Assembly: GCA_963677165.2 (NCBI GenBank)
Contig: CAXXSX010000002.1
Span: 1,426,001 to 1,490,000 of the forward strand
Length of the DNA: 64,000 bases
From: JAFGXT01 sp963677165
Lineage (GTDB): Bacteria > Verrucomicrobiota > Lentisphaeria > Victivallales > SZUA-371
Reading direction: 5' to 3'
Shown here: positions 9,252 to 18,163 of the stretch, piece by piece
Numbering within the stretch: position 1 is the first letter of the stretch
Layout of the letters: every line of letters starts with the position of its first letter
The notes under the pieces: generated by a model
What the model was told of the DNA's origin: nothing
The model's input: the letters and a program-made list of their open reading frames with translations, nothing else
The model's database searches: none
Program-made: the position numbers and the translations under genes

Positions 9252-10406
9252 ATGACTGTTAAATTATTCGGAAGAATCGTTTTGCCGGATCAAATTATTG
9301 AATCCGGAACTTTGGTTATTCAAGATGGTTGTATTTCTAAAATTGTTGAGACAAAACTTGATGGAGCAATTGGTCATAAAGATGACTGGATTCTTCCCGG
9401 CTTTATAGACATCCATTTGCATGGCCTCGGAAATGGGGAACCCGCCAGCCGAGAAGGATTAATCGCAATGGCTGCTTTTGCTCCTTCTACCGGGGTAACA
9501 TGCCTGTGTCCTACTCTTGGGACCGTCGAATTCCCGGTATTAATTGAGTACCTGAAAAATATTAAGACATTAATCAACAACCCTCCGTCTGGTGCCGTAA
9601 TTGCCGGTGCTCATTTGGAAGGCCCTTATATAAATCATAAATGTGTTGGTGGTATGGCTGGACAATTGCTGCGAGTTCCTGACGTAAATGAGTTGGCACA
9701 AATACTTGAAGCATCAGAAGGAGTTCTGAAAATAATGACTCTTTCTCCCGAACTGGATGGGGCATTACCTGTAATCAGACGATTGAAGGAAGCGGGTTGT
9801 GTGGTTGCTGCCGGACACACGGCATGTAATCCCGAAGACTTGAGTTATCACATTGAAAACGGAATATCGCATATTTGCCATCTGTTTGATACTTTCGCTG
9901 GACGCAATGTCGACGATGGAGTATCTCAACCATGTCTGGCCGATATGGTGTTGATTGAGGACCGTGTAACCTGTGAAATCATTATGGATGGAATTCATGT
10001 ACCCGAGCCACTGGTGAAACTGGCAGTCAGGTCTGCGGGAGAAGACAGGATCATTGCAATTACAGATGCAATGCAGGGAGCCGGATTACCGGACGGTGAA
10101 TATTTGATGAGTGACGGGCGCAGTTATATCCTGACCAACGGAGGCGTATGCCGTACAAAAGAAACTGGAGATATCGTCGGATCGTGCCTGACCATGAATC
10201 AGGCATTTATGAATATGACGCAAAAATTTGGTTTTAATGCATGTTTTGCCGTTAAGACATTATCAACCAATCCGGCACGTTTATTAGGGCTGGACAATAA
10301 AACCGGCAGGATTGAAACCGGACTGGACGCGGATATTACGGTATTATCCGCAAGCGGCAAAGTGAAGAAATGTTTTGTGAAGGGAAATATTGCCTGTGGA
10401 AATTAA
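9252..10406 (+). CDS. nagA: N-acetylglucosamine-6-phosphate deacetylase (NagA-like)
   Basis: About 384 residues, the usual NagA size. Metal and catalytic motifs of the amidohydrolase fold are visible: GFIDIHLHG, HLEGPYI (metal Glu), AAGHTACNP, ICHLFDTFAG and AITDAMQGAG (catalytic Asp). The canonical NagA stretch 'HL(F/Y)NAM' reads HLFDTF here, so the natural substrate may be an N-acyl amino sugar other than GlcNAc-6-P. The preferred ATG at 9252 has AGG eight bases upstream; a GTG at 9246 that overlaps the previous stop codon is an alternative. It lies in the operon before a GNAT acetyltransferase, suggesting amide exchange on an amino sugar. Confidence 0.87.
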   Translation: MTVKLFGRIVLPDQIIESGTLVIQDGCISKIVETKLDGAIGHKDDWILPGFIDIHLHGLGNGEPASREGLIAMAAFAPSTGVTCLCPTLGTVEFPVLIEYLKNIKTLINNPPSGAVIAGAHLEGPYINHKCVGGMAGQLLRVPDVNELAQILEASEGVLKIMTLSPELDGALPVIRRLKEAGCVVAAGHTACNPEDLSYHIENGISHICHLFDTFAGRNVDDGVSQPCLADMVLIEDRVTCEIIMDGIHVPEPLVKLAVRSAGEDRIIAITDAMQGAGLPDGEYLMSDGRSYILTNGGVCRTKETGDIVGSCLTMNQAFMNMTQKFGFNACFAVKTLSTNPARLLGLDNKTGRIETGLDADITVLSASGKVKKCFVKGNIACGN

Positions 10407-11304
10407 TATAAAAATTAAAAATGATTCCAATGAAAACAAAAAAGTTTTCCAACTTCTGGCAAAGTGTTTTCCTGAATATTGGGGAACACGTCTGGCACAA
10501 GGAGAGGCGCGATTTGCCGCTCCAATCGTATCCGTTATTGCAGAATGCAATGGCGCGGTTGTTGGTCATTGTGGGATATATATATACAACTGCCATCTAG
10601 GTGGAAAATTACAAAAAACAGCAGGCTTGTGTTCCGTTGCTGTTGATCTGGATTTCAGAGGCAGAGGGATTGCCGGAAAGATGTGCGACAGCGTTCTGGA
10701 TTACTGTAAAGATAATGGCATATTCTGGGGCCCGTTGTATACAGGCGTCCCTCAGGTATACGAGAAACGCGGTTGGAAGATATATGATTTTCCCCAGATA
10801 AAAGAAGTAAGTTCATCAGAACTTGATTCAGGGCAACCCTTGCTTGAGAACAATCTGAATGAAGACCAGAGAAGAACGATAAAAGCATTGTATTCTTCCG
10901 GATATATTTTTGACGGCAAAGTTGATCGTTCCGACTCCGAATGGAATACCATATTTTCAAATAAATCATTTTTCTGGAAATTATCGGCTGCCGGTTATGC
11001 CCTGATCATAAAAGATGATGATTACTATATATTAAGTGAAGCGTATTCGAAAGACGGCAACTGGAAAGAGGTGCTTGATTTTTCTGTTTCGGCGGCAGGT
11101 AAATTACTCATATACCTGCCGGAAAAACACCCCTTTATCGTTGAAAATGAAAGGATTTATAACCTTCATAAATCATTTATAGACATCTGGCATCATGAAG
11201 TCGCCATGGTCAATGTGATGAACTCCCACGCTCAGGGGATTTCATTCTTAAAAAGGGCTCTTGAGCATCACTCATTATTTTTTCCTCTCGCGGATAAATT
11301 TTAA
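10390..11304 (+). CDS. GNAT-family N-acetyltransferase
   Basis: About 304 residues, roughly twice a single GNAT domain. The acetyl-CoA pyrophosphate-binding motif RGRGIAGKM (residues ~77-85) follows the usual VDLDF strand. The C-terminal half has no recognisable motif. The frame overlaps the end of nagA by 17 bp from a TTG at 10390; a GTG at 10396 is equally possible, with AAGGGA upstream of both. Last gene of the operon. The substrate is probably the amine made by the pathway. It converges with an AraC gene 11 bp away, with no clear terminator between them. Confidence 0.82.
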   Translation: MPVEINIKIKNDSNENKKVFQLLAKCFPEYWGTRLAQGEARFAAPIVSVIAECNGAVVGHCGIYIYNCHLGGKLQKTAGLCSVAVDLDFRGRGIAGKMCDSVLDYCKDNGIFWGPLYTGVPQVYEKRGWKIYDFPQIKEVSSSELDSGQPLLENNLNEDQRRTIKALYSSGYIFDGKVDRSDSEWNTIFSNKSFFWKLSAAGYALIIKDDDYYILSEAYSKDGNWKEVLDFSVSAAGKLLIYLPEKHPFIVENERIYNLHKSFIDIWHHEVAMVNVMNSHAQGISFLKRALEHHSLFFPLADKF

Positions 11305-11315
11305 ACTTAGTAGCT

Positions 11316-12116
11316 TTAACGATCTATATAAGAATCGTCTTTAATGTGCGTGGCGGCTTGTGAAGGCGTTACGCCATATTTCCTTTTAAAACAGTTGGAG
11401 AAGTAAAACTGACAATTCCAGCCGGTCATGTCGGAAACCTCTTTTACGGTATAACATTTGGAACGCAGCAGTCGTAAAGCATGTTCCATTCTTACTTCAA
11501 CAATATATTGACGCAGAGTCGGAAGCTTTTCCTTTTTGAATATGTTTGCCAAATGACCGGCAGTGACTCCAACACTCGCGGCTACGCTTTCCACGGATAG
11601 TGACGTTTTGTAGTAGTTACGTTCAATATAATATTTGGCTATATCAGTCAGCGATGACGCCTTGGCTGGCTGCTCCTGACAGCTCCGCATAGTCCGATAA
11701 ACTGCTGCCAGTAACGTTTCCACAAAAGCATTGAACAAACGTTCATCAGCATATTGGCTTTTCGCGCGGACTATCGCTTCCAGTAATCCGGTTATTCCGC
11801 CGGGACAGAGTTTATTGACTTCATCCCATGGGAAGAAGTGATTCGTTGCAAGATCCTGAGAATCAAAAAGGCTTAAATTCAGCATTGGTTCCTGACAGTG
11901 GAGGGTCCAGCCGCTGGAAAATTCCGGATATGGCGTTTCGCCATGAATCTGGTTCGGAGGATTGATTACCATATGAACCGACTCGTCAAACTCATAGGCT
12001 TTCAGTTCCCAGTAGGGGTGAAAATGCCTGTTTTTAAGAGAAACAGCCTGATCGTTAATTCCGATAAAAACGTTGTTCAGACTGATTGTTCCGGTATCCA
12101 ACACTTTTATATCCAT
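11316..12116 (-). CDS. AraC-family transcriptional regulator
   Basis: 266 residues: an N-terminal cupin-like sensing region (residues ~15-100, including HFHPYWELKAYEF and the arabinose-regulator-like INPPNQIHGE) and a C-terminal double HTH (SVESVAASVGVTAGHLANIF and VKEVSDMTGWNCQFYFSNCF, ending FKRKYGVTPSQ). An AGGT site lies just before the ATG. It is divergent from the GntR-type regulator at 12394 but 277 bp away; that gap also holds the GntR promoter. Its target is unclear: possibly that divergent unit. Confidence 0.9.
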   Translation of the reverse strand: MDIKVLDTGTISLNNVFIGINDQAVSLKNRHFHPYWELKAYEFDESVHMVINPPNQIHGETPYPEFSSGWTLHCQEPMLNLSLFDSQDLATNHFFPWDEVNKLCPGGITGLLEAIVRAKSQYADERLFNAFVETLLAAVYRTMRSCQEQPAKASSLTDIAKYYIERNYYKTSLSVESVAASVGVTAGHLANIFKKEKLPTLRQYIVEVRMEHALRLLRSKCYTVKEVSDMTGWNCQFYFSNCFKRKYGVTPSQAATHIKDDSYIDR

Positions 12117-12302
12117 GTCAACCTATAGAATTACATTTAAATATATATAGAGAGAGTAGCATCTAATAATATAATATTCAAGATATTACTATATAAGAAT
12201 ATGATCCATTTTAAGTGTGTTTCATAAAAACAGGCTTTGCCATTTTATGCGTAAATCCCATTTTTTTATATAAATTACGTATATTTTTACATGTAAATGC
12301 AT

Positions 12303-12342
12303 TGGGTCGACTCTTGTTTTACGTGGGTCGACACACTATAAT
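12303..12342 (+). promoter_or_regulatory. Promoter with duplicated TGGGTCGAC boxes
   Basis: TTGTTT (12314-12319), a 17-bp spacer and a perfect TATAAT (12337-12342) drive the regulator gene at 12394 and probably the genes through 19246. Two identical 9-mers TGGGTCGAC at 12303-12311 and 12324-12332 (period 21 bp, two helical turns) flank and enter the -35/-10 spacer. They look like operator half-sites for an autoregulating protein. Confidence 0.55.
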
Positions 12343-12393
12343 CTAAGGAACAATAAGAAATTTATAAAAAATTAGTTTTCAGGACTTATATAT

Positions 12394-13458
12394 ATGTTGG
12401 AAGTTGCAAAACATGAAAAATTGTATAGAGCGCTCAAAAATAAATTATTGCAGCTTAATCCTGGAGATAAGATTTTATCGATTCGTCATATCATGCAGAA
12501 TTATTCTGTCAGCAAGGCAACAGTCATCAGGTCTGTTGAACGGCTGAAAGCAGAAAACCTTATTAGAAAAAATGTTGGATTAGGAACTTTTGTTACAGAT
12601 GAGGTATTGAAATATAAAGAAAACGCAAAACCAATAATTTTAATTGCTATTCCCCGATGGAATTCTACATTTTATGGTAACATAGAAGATCAGTTTGAAC
12701 TTGCGCAGGCTACAAGTAATTCCGTTGTCGAATTTTTACGTTATGACTGGAAAGATGAGATTCCGAGAATGCTGCCGAATAAAAAAATTGACGGCTTGAT
12801 TGTGATCGCTTCCAGTAATATTACCCCTGAGCATATTGAATATCTTGATTCATATAAACGGCCTTATTTGTTCTTTGATATATCAGCTGGTAATTTGCCG
12901 GCAAATTCAGTGACCAGTAATAACTATTCGATTGGTTCTCAGGCCGCGGATCATCTAATCAAACTTGGTCATAAAAAAATAGCACTTGTGATTTCTGAAC
13001 CTCAGATTTTATCAATTAATGACATTATTGACGGGTTTTGCCAATATAGTGAATTACAAGGAGCAAATGTTGAAATTATTGATTGCGGCGTTAAAAAAGG
13101 AGATCTCGGAATAGAAAAAGTTTACCGTAGATTTAAAGAAAGATTAAAAGAAACATGTTCTTTCACAGGTATTTTTGTTACAAGTTCAGCATCTGCATTG
13201 GCAATATATAAAGCAGCCTATGAAAATAATATGAGAATTCCTGAAGATCTAAGTCTTATAAGTGCTGGATATTCGCCGGACTGTGCTTATTATTATCCGG
13301 CTTTGACTAATATTGACTATGACATTCCAAAAATGGTAAGCTTTGCAATGGATATTTTAATTTCACAAATCAATAATAAAGAAAGGAAGGAATTTAAACT
13401 GAAAAAAGTGAAACCAAAAATTATGATAAGAGACTCGACAATCTCATGTAATAAATAA
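12394..13458 (+). CDS. GntR-type HTH regulator with LacI-like ligand domain
   Basis: 354 residues. The N-terminal ~70 residues are a GntR winged helix (DKILSIRHIMQNYSVSKATV, then ENLIRKNVGLGTFVTD). The remainder is a periplasmic-binding-protein-like domain as in LacI/AraR regulators (IDGLIVIASSN, DHLIKLGHKKIALV, IPEDLSLISAGYSP). It is followed 13 bp later by a pseudopilin gene and then a glycosidase, the same order as in the LacI-headed unit at the left of the window. It probably senses a sugar released by the downstream hydrolases and represses the cluster. Confidence 0.9.
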   Translation: MLEVAKHEKLYRALKNKLLQLNPGDKILSIRHIMQNYSVSKATVIRSVERLKAENLIRKNVGLGTFVTDEVLKYKENAKPIILIAIPRWNSTFYGNIEDQFELAQATSNSVVEFLRYDWKDEIPRMLPNKKIDGLIVIASSNITPEHIEYLDSYKRPYLFFDISAGNLPANSVTSNNYSIGSQAADHLIKLGHKKIALVISEPQILSINDIIDGFCQYSELQGANVEIIDCGVKKGDLGIEKVYRRFKERLKETCSFTGIFVTSSASALAIYKAAYENNMRIPEDLSLISAGYSPDCAYYYPALTNIDYDIPKMVSFAMDILISQINNKERKEFKLKKVKPKIMIRDSTISCNK

Positions 13459-13471
13459 ATGGAAATCAAAA

Positions 13472-14179
13472 ATGAAAAAGAAAAATTTTACGCTCATTGA
13501 GCTCCTCGTCGTTATTGCCATAATAGCAATACTCGCATCATTGCTGTTGCCTGCTTTAGGAAAAGCCAGGGAAATCGCTAAAAAAACCGCTTGTAAAAAT
13601 AATCTTAAACAAATAGGAATGAGTGTTGCATTGTATGAAGGCAATTTTCAGGATTATTTTCCTTATCAGGCACTGCCGGGGCATCCGGACTATTCTCTGT
13701 GGTATCAGGCAATAGAAGTTGGTGGAAGTTCGTATGCAGGGAAAAAACACGAGCTTTTTTATTGTCCAAGTGAAATCCCTCCTACCACAACTCGTGAGTC
13801 ACAGTGGGCAAGCGGCTGGATAAGCTATGGTGCAAATAATTGGTATTTGACTAGTTCTGCAAATGATGGTCCAAAGAAAGTTATACAGGTGAAGAGAACC
13901 TCGGAAACAGTTTATGCGCTTGATGCAATAGCTAATTATTCCACAAAGAATTTTTATGGATATTATCATGTTTATCCATGGGCAGCTTCAACATTACCTA
14001 TACCAGGATTGAAACATGAGAATAGTAGAAGTTTGAATGTTTTATGGGTGGATGGTCATGTTAGTTCGATAAAATCAAGATATCCCTACATTAGCCATAC
14101 GACTCAGGTTTTTTCTGATTCGAATCTTGGAGGCCGTTTTTCTGCGGACCAGGCGAATAACAAGTGGGATATTAATTAA
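13472..14179 (+). CDS. Pseudopilin-like protein with prepilin N-terminal motif
   Basis: 235 residues: leader MKKKN, then FTLIELLVVIAIIAILA with the conserved Glu, one transmembrane helix, a KAREIAKKTACKNNLKQIG helix, and a C-terminal LWVDGHVSSI motif. These are the same landmarks as in the proteins encoded at 1552-2259 and 57105-57770, but the middle region differs. It is co-directional with the upstream regulator and downstream glycosidase, with gaps of 13 and 29 bp, so operon membership is likely. Function unknown beyond probable membrane-anchored or pilus-like export. Confidence 0.87.
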   Translation: MKKKNFTLIELLVVIAIIAILASLLLPALGKAREIAKKTACKNNLKQIGMSVALYEGNFQDYFPYQALPGHPDYSLWYQAIEVGGSSYAGKKHELFYCPSEIPPTTTRESQWASGWISYGANNWYLTSSANDGPKKVIQVKRTSETVYALDAIANYSTKNFYGYYHVYPWAASTLPIPGLKHENSRSLNVLWVDGHVSSIKSRYPYISHTTQVFSDSNLGGRFSADQANNKWDIN

Positions 14180-14208
14180 AGCATCACAATATATAACTGG
14201 AGCATCAA

Positions 14209-16626
14209 ATGTTTTTTTCTGCTAAATATATATTAATATCTACCGGGATTGTTGCATCTTTACTATTCTGTAAAGTTGTTTCCTCGGCAGAGGAACCTTC
14301 TTCTCCCATGCGTGGTCTGGGGGTAGCCACACATATGTATGGTTGGGATGATAAGGCTTTACTGCCCGTTATGAAACAACTTGGAGTGACTGTTTTTCGT
14401 GATTCCATTTGCTGGAATTATGTAGAAAAACAAAAGGGAAAATATAAAATTCCGCCGAGAATCACAACGTTTATGGAAAGAATAACCGGTTCCGGGATTA
14501 AAATGATTGTGGCTTTGTACTATAGTAATAAAATTTATGATAATCCCCACGATCCGAAAGCTTTCGCGAATTATTGCCGCTTTGTTGCTTCCAAGCTGAA
14601 AGGGAAGCCGGTTGCTGCTTTTGAGATTTACAATGAACCCAATGGATGGTTTCGTCCACAATACGGCGGTGCATGGAATGGCAAAGACAACGCACTCTGG
14701 ATTGAGAAATTTGCTGAGTATATGAGTACTGCCGCGGCCGCTATCCGTGAAGTTGATCAAACTACGCCGATAATTTCTGGAGGCGGTGTTCCGTGTGCAA
14801 CTGCTTATCTTATGAAGCGATTTCCCAAGGCTTTCAAGAATATTGACGGACTCACCGAGCATCCCTATAGTTTCAGTCTTCCTCCGGAAACGATTCCATG
14901 GGGGGGAGCCAAAATTCTTGAACGGGATGGAATTTCTGTTGCTAACGACGACCATTCCATTACTTCGTTGATCAATACGCTCCGTCGGCATTCAAAGGAA
15001 TATCTTGGGCGGGAATTGCCTGTTTGGGTTACGGAAGTCGGTTTCAGTAATTACTATGACCAGAAACGACCAGCCCAGGATCGTGGTTTTACCCAGAAGG
15101 TTCAGGCAATGTACCTTGCTCGTTCTCTCATCATTGGCATGGCCAGCGGAGCAAAAGTATGGTGTATCTATAATCTTATGGATACCGCCGACAATCGTTA
15201 TAATTCCAATTATAATTTCGGACTTGTACGCAATTCAAAGTATGAATATAAACCAAAGCCTGCTTTTTATGCGATTCAACACATTAGCCAACTTCTCGGC
15301 AGTGACTGGAAGTACATTACAAAACCCAATGCAAAGCTTGATGTCGTTATTGCCAGAAAAAAGAAATATGATGTCTGGCAGGCTCCAATGATTGATCCAT
15401 TTGTAAAAGTAACTGGCCCGATGATGCACTGGTTTAAAATTCCGGATGGATATGTGACATTTGTATGGAATGCGGGACGGTATCATGGCGAGTTTAATCC
15501 TCCATTCGGAGATTTGCTTTGGACCCATAACAAAAATATTAAAAACATTGATGCTTTTGAGATAACAACTGGACGGAAATTAATGTTACAAAGTGTCCGA
15601 AAAGGGAACTCAGTTTGTTTGAAAGACATTCCTATCGGAGGCTCTCCAATTGCAATCAAATGGACAATGGGAAGCTCTACAGTAACTGCAAACACAAAAA
15701 GTTATGAGGATATTTGGACAAAAGGCAAAAAGGAATATAATGATAAGAAATATCAGGAAGCGGCCAATACATTAAATAAAGCAGTACAGAAGGCAATAAC
15801 CCCTTCTGAAAAGTATAATTCAATGTGGTATCGCGGCAATGCCTTAAAAGTTCTCAAAAAATTCGGTGAAGCAACAATCGTATTTGAAAATCTACTGAAG
15901 ATTGAGGGACTATCTGAAAAACAGAAAGAGGATGTTTTTAAAGAGTATATAAATAGTATTTACTGGAATAAAAAATATCAGGAAGCTTTGACCGTTGCGG
16001 ATAGAATCGTATCAGATGATAAGGCAACACAAAAAATGAAAACGACTTGTGCTTATATTGCCTGTTGCAGCGCGGAATATTTGAAAAAATATGACGATAT
16101 GGAAAGGTTTGGCAAAATCATTGTTGAACTCAATTTAACGGGGCTGTGGTATGGAAGAGGATTTCTTTGTCAGGCGAAGGCTTTAAAAGGACAAAAGAAA
16201 TACGATGAGGCTTTCGCACTGTTGAATAAAGAAAATATTTCAAAGATGCATCCGAACGATCAGGGGGTTGCATATTTAGAACGTGGTCATATTGCCATTG
16301 CTCGGAAAAAATACCCTCAGGCCGTTATTGAATATACAAATGTTTATGAACTTCCTCGAGGGCTTGTCCAACATAAGGAGGAAGCGATTGCGCGGCTTAT
16401 TTTTGCGATGAGTATTATGGAACAATCCGAGAAGATTACAGTTTGGATCAAACGAATCGACGGCATTAAAAATAAATACTGGAAAGCCTGTGCGTTGCTT
16501 TACTGTGCTCAGTGGCTGGAAAAACAAGGTAGATATAAGGATGCAAAAGAAAAATGGAGAGCGTGTAAAACTGCAGGTCCATGGTGGGCAAAACTGGCTG
16601 AAAAAAGAATCTGTAAAATTGATTAA
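14209..16626 (+). CDS. Secreted clan GH-A glycosidase fused to TPR-like repeats
   Basis: 805 residues. A signal peptide (ILISTGIVASLLFCKVVSSA) is followed by a (beta/alpha)8 domain (residues ~35-380): acid/base Glu in AAFEIYNEPNG, nucleophile Glu in VWVTEVGFS, and a ribose/xylan-type GH39/GH5-like arrangement. A beta-sandwich-like stretch follows to ~residue 480. The last ~310 residues are helical repeats with TPR character (KKYQEAANTLNKAV, KKFGEATIVFENLL, KKYQEALTVADRIV, KKYDEAFALLNKEN). The GH/TPR fusion is uncommon and suggests the enzyme is held in a complex at the cell surface. GGAG precedes the ATG. Confidence 0.85.
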   Translation: MFFSAKYILISTGIVASLLFCKVVSSAEEPSSPMRGLGVATHMYGWDDKALLPVMKQLGVTVFRDSICWNYVEKQKGKYKIPPRITTFMERITGSGIKMIVALYYSNKIYDNPHDPKAFANYCRFVASKLKGKPVAAFEIYNEPNGWFRPQYGGAWNGKDNALWIEKFAEYMSTAAAAIREVDQTTPIISGGGVPCATAYLMKRFPKAFKNIDGLTEHPYSFSLPPETIPWGGAKILERDGISVANDDHSITSLINTLRRHSKEYLGRELPVWVTEVGFSNYYDQKRPAQDRGFTQKVQAMYLARSLIIGMASGAKVWCIYNLMDTADNRYNSNYNFGLVRNSKYEYKPKPAFYAIQHISQLLGSDWKYITKPNAKLDVVIARKKKYDVWQAPMIDPFVKVTGPMMHWFKIPDGYVTFVWNAGRYHGEFNPPFGDLLWTHNKNIKNIDAFEITTGRKLMLQSVRKGNSVCLKDIPIGGSPIAIKWTMGSSTVTANTKSYEDIWTKGKKEYNDKKYQEAANTLNKAVQKAITPSEKYNSMWYRGNALKVLKKFGEATIVFENLLKIEGLSEKQKEDVFKEYINSIYWNKKYQEALTVADRIVSDDKATQKMKTTCAYIACCSAEYLKKYDDMERFGKIIVELNLTGLWYGRGFLCQAKALKGQKKYDEAFALLNKENISKMHPNDQGVAYLERGHIAIARKKYPQAVIEYTNVYELPRGLVQHKEEAIARLIFAMSIMEQSEKITVWIKRIDGIKNKYWKACALLYCAQWLEKQGRYKDAKEKWRACKTAGPWWAKLAEKRICKID

Positions 16627-16653
16627 TAATCCAATACGTTTTAAGGAAGAAGT

Positions 16654-18159
16654 ATGAACAGATATCCAAATGAGTTTTATCCTGAATATTGTTCCAGGGA
16701 GTTTACGGAATGGCCGACTTGTCAGGAAATTCATGACTATTTTATTGAGTTGAGTAAAGAAAAGTCTGATTTTTTTTCATTCAGAGAAATTGGGCTCAGC
16801 GTGGAACAACGGCCTCTCTGGGTTGCTGAAATCAGTGACAGTAAGATTTCTGACACAACCAAGCAAACTGCTGTATTCATTGCCACAGAGCATGGGGGAG
16901 AAAGAAGTGCGACAGGAACGACTTTGGAACTCATTAAATGGTTAATATCGCCAGATGCTAAAACCCTATTAGAAAAACAGCGCATATTGATTGTTCCGGT
17001 TGTTAATGTTGATGCTTACGAAACCAATGGAAACTTAGTAAATCGGAATGACATCAATCTTTTTGCCGATTATAATTATGATGGCTCAAAACCAACGCAA
17101 CCGGAAGCTCAGGCAATATGGAATCTGGTTGAAAAGGAAAAGCCGGATATTTTTATTTCTTTACATGGTATGTCAATGGATTATGATGCCAGCGGTTACC
17201 ATCGAATATGGGAAAGTACCTCTGTTGCTTATACGAATAATCTGGAACGATCTTATAATAGAAAAATAATTGACCGAATAAATGCTGCTGCTGAAGCAGA
17301 AGGATATTCAATGGATCTTGGCGCGGAAGACCTGGAAAGATGTCTTCCGTTTATTCCCGGAAATGAGTTTCACTCTCTTCCTACCTTCGGACATACTGGG
17401 GGATCTCCAAGTTACTGCTATAACAGGTTTCATTCGCTGAGTTTTGTCATGGAAATTGGTCCGGTCAGGTCAGGATTCCTGCGTTGCCGGGAAATTTTAG
17501 CAATCGGAAGTGAATGCTGGGAATATGAATGTTTTCCCGGATATCCTAATAGAATTATTACTTCGGCCTGTATCTCGACAATGGTAGTAACCGCTGGCGG
17601 CGAAACGGCACGTGAGAGAAGAGAAAACCGTTGTTTGCTATGGCGTAATTCTAAAAACTTAACTACAGGTATTGGAGGCCGTAATGCAACGCGCATTATA
17701 GGATTCATGTCCAGGTCAAAAGAAGATTATACAGAATTGCAGAACTTTAAAAATACAGGAGCTCTACTTGAATACTTTGAAGCAAAAGGCACGCCCATAA
17801 AAAACAGTCTCGAAGTTCTTGAAGAAGAATGGAAACAAGTTCCTCTCGTATGGAATGACGCGAAAGCGGTTGCCAGAATCAGGGAACGGCCTAATGTGCA
17901 GGATTTTCCGGAACCATATTATGATGATAATCTTGGAACAGAAAAGCTTAACATGAAAGCCTGTATGAGATTCCGGCTTGACTTGGAGGTTACTCCTGAA
18001 CGAGTTTTACTTAACGACAAAGAGATATCATCGAAAGAATACCGGACTTGGCAGGATAAGCGTTTCAAATATCTTGAAGTAGATTTAAAACCCGATTGGC
18101 TTCGGGCTGTAGTGGTAATAAAAACCTCTCGGCGGAAATATAAAAAGAAAGAGTTATGA
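16654..18159 (+). CDS. M14-family zinc carboxypeptidase
   Basis: 501 residues. The zinc motif HxxE is present as TEHGGERSA, with the third ligand probably the His in FISLHGMSMD and the catalytic Glu in FVMEIGPVRSGF near residue 268. The C-terminal ~150 residues look like an added beta domain. No signal peptide is seen, so it is probably cytoplasmic, unlike the glycosidase before it. Cleavage of peptide or gamma-glutamyl links, for example on peptidoglycan fragments or glycopeptides, would fit the cluster but is inference. It starts 27 bp after the glycosidase and ends 4 bp before the next gene. Confidence 0.85.
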   Translation: MNRYPNEFYPEYCSREFTEWPTCQEIHDYFIELSKEKSDFFSFREIGLSVEQRPLWVAEISDSKISDTTKQTAVFIATEHGGERSATGTTLELIKWLISPDAKTLLEKQRILIVPVVNVDAYETNGNLVNRNDINLFADYNYDGSKPTQPEAQAIWNLVEKEKPDIFISLHGMSMDYDASGYHRIWESTSVAYTNNLERSYNRKIIDRINAAAEAEGYSMDLGAEDLERCLPFIPGNEFHSLPTFGHTGGSPSYCYNRFHSLSFVMEIGPVRSGFLRCREILAIGSECWEYECFPGYPNRIITSACISTMVVTAGGETARERRENRCLLWRNSKNLTTGIGGRNATRIIGFMSRSKEDYTELQNFKNTGALLEYFEAKGTPIKNSLEVLEEEWKQVPLVWNDAKAVARIRERPNVQDFPEPYYDDNLGTEKLNMKACMRFRLDLEVTPERVLLNDKEISSKEYRTWQDKRFKYLEVDLKPDWLRAVVVIKTSRRKYKKKEL

Positions 18160-18163
18160 TCAA

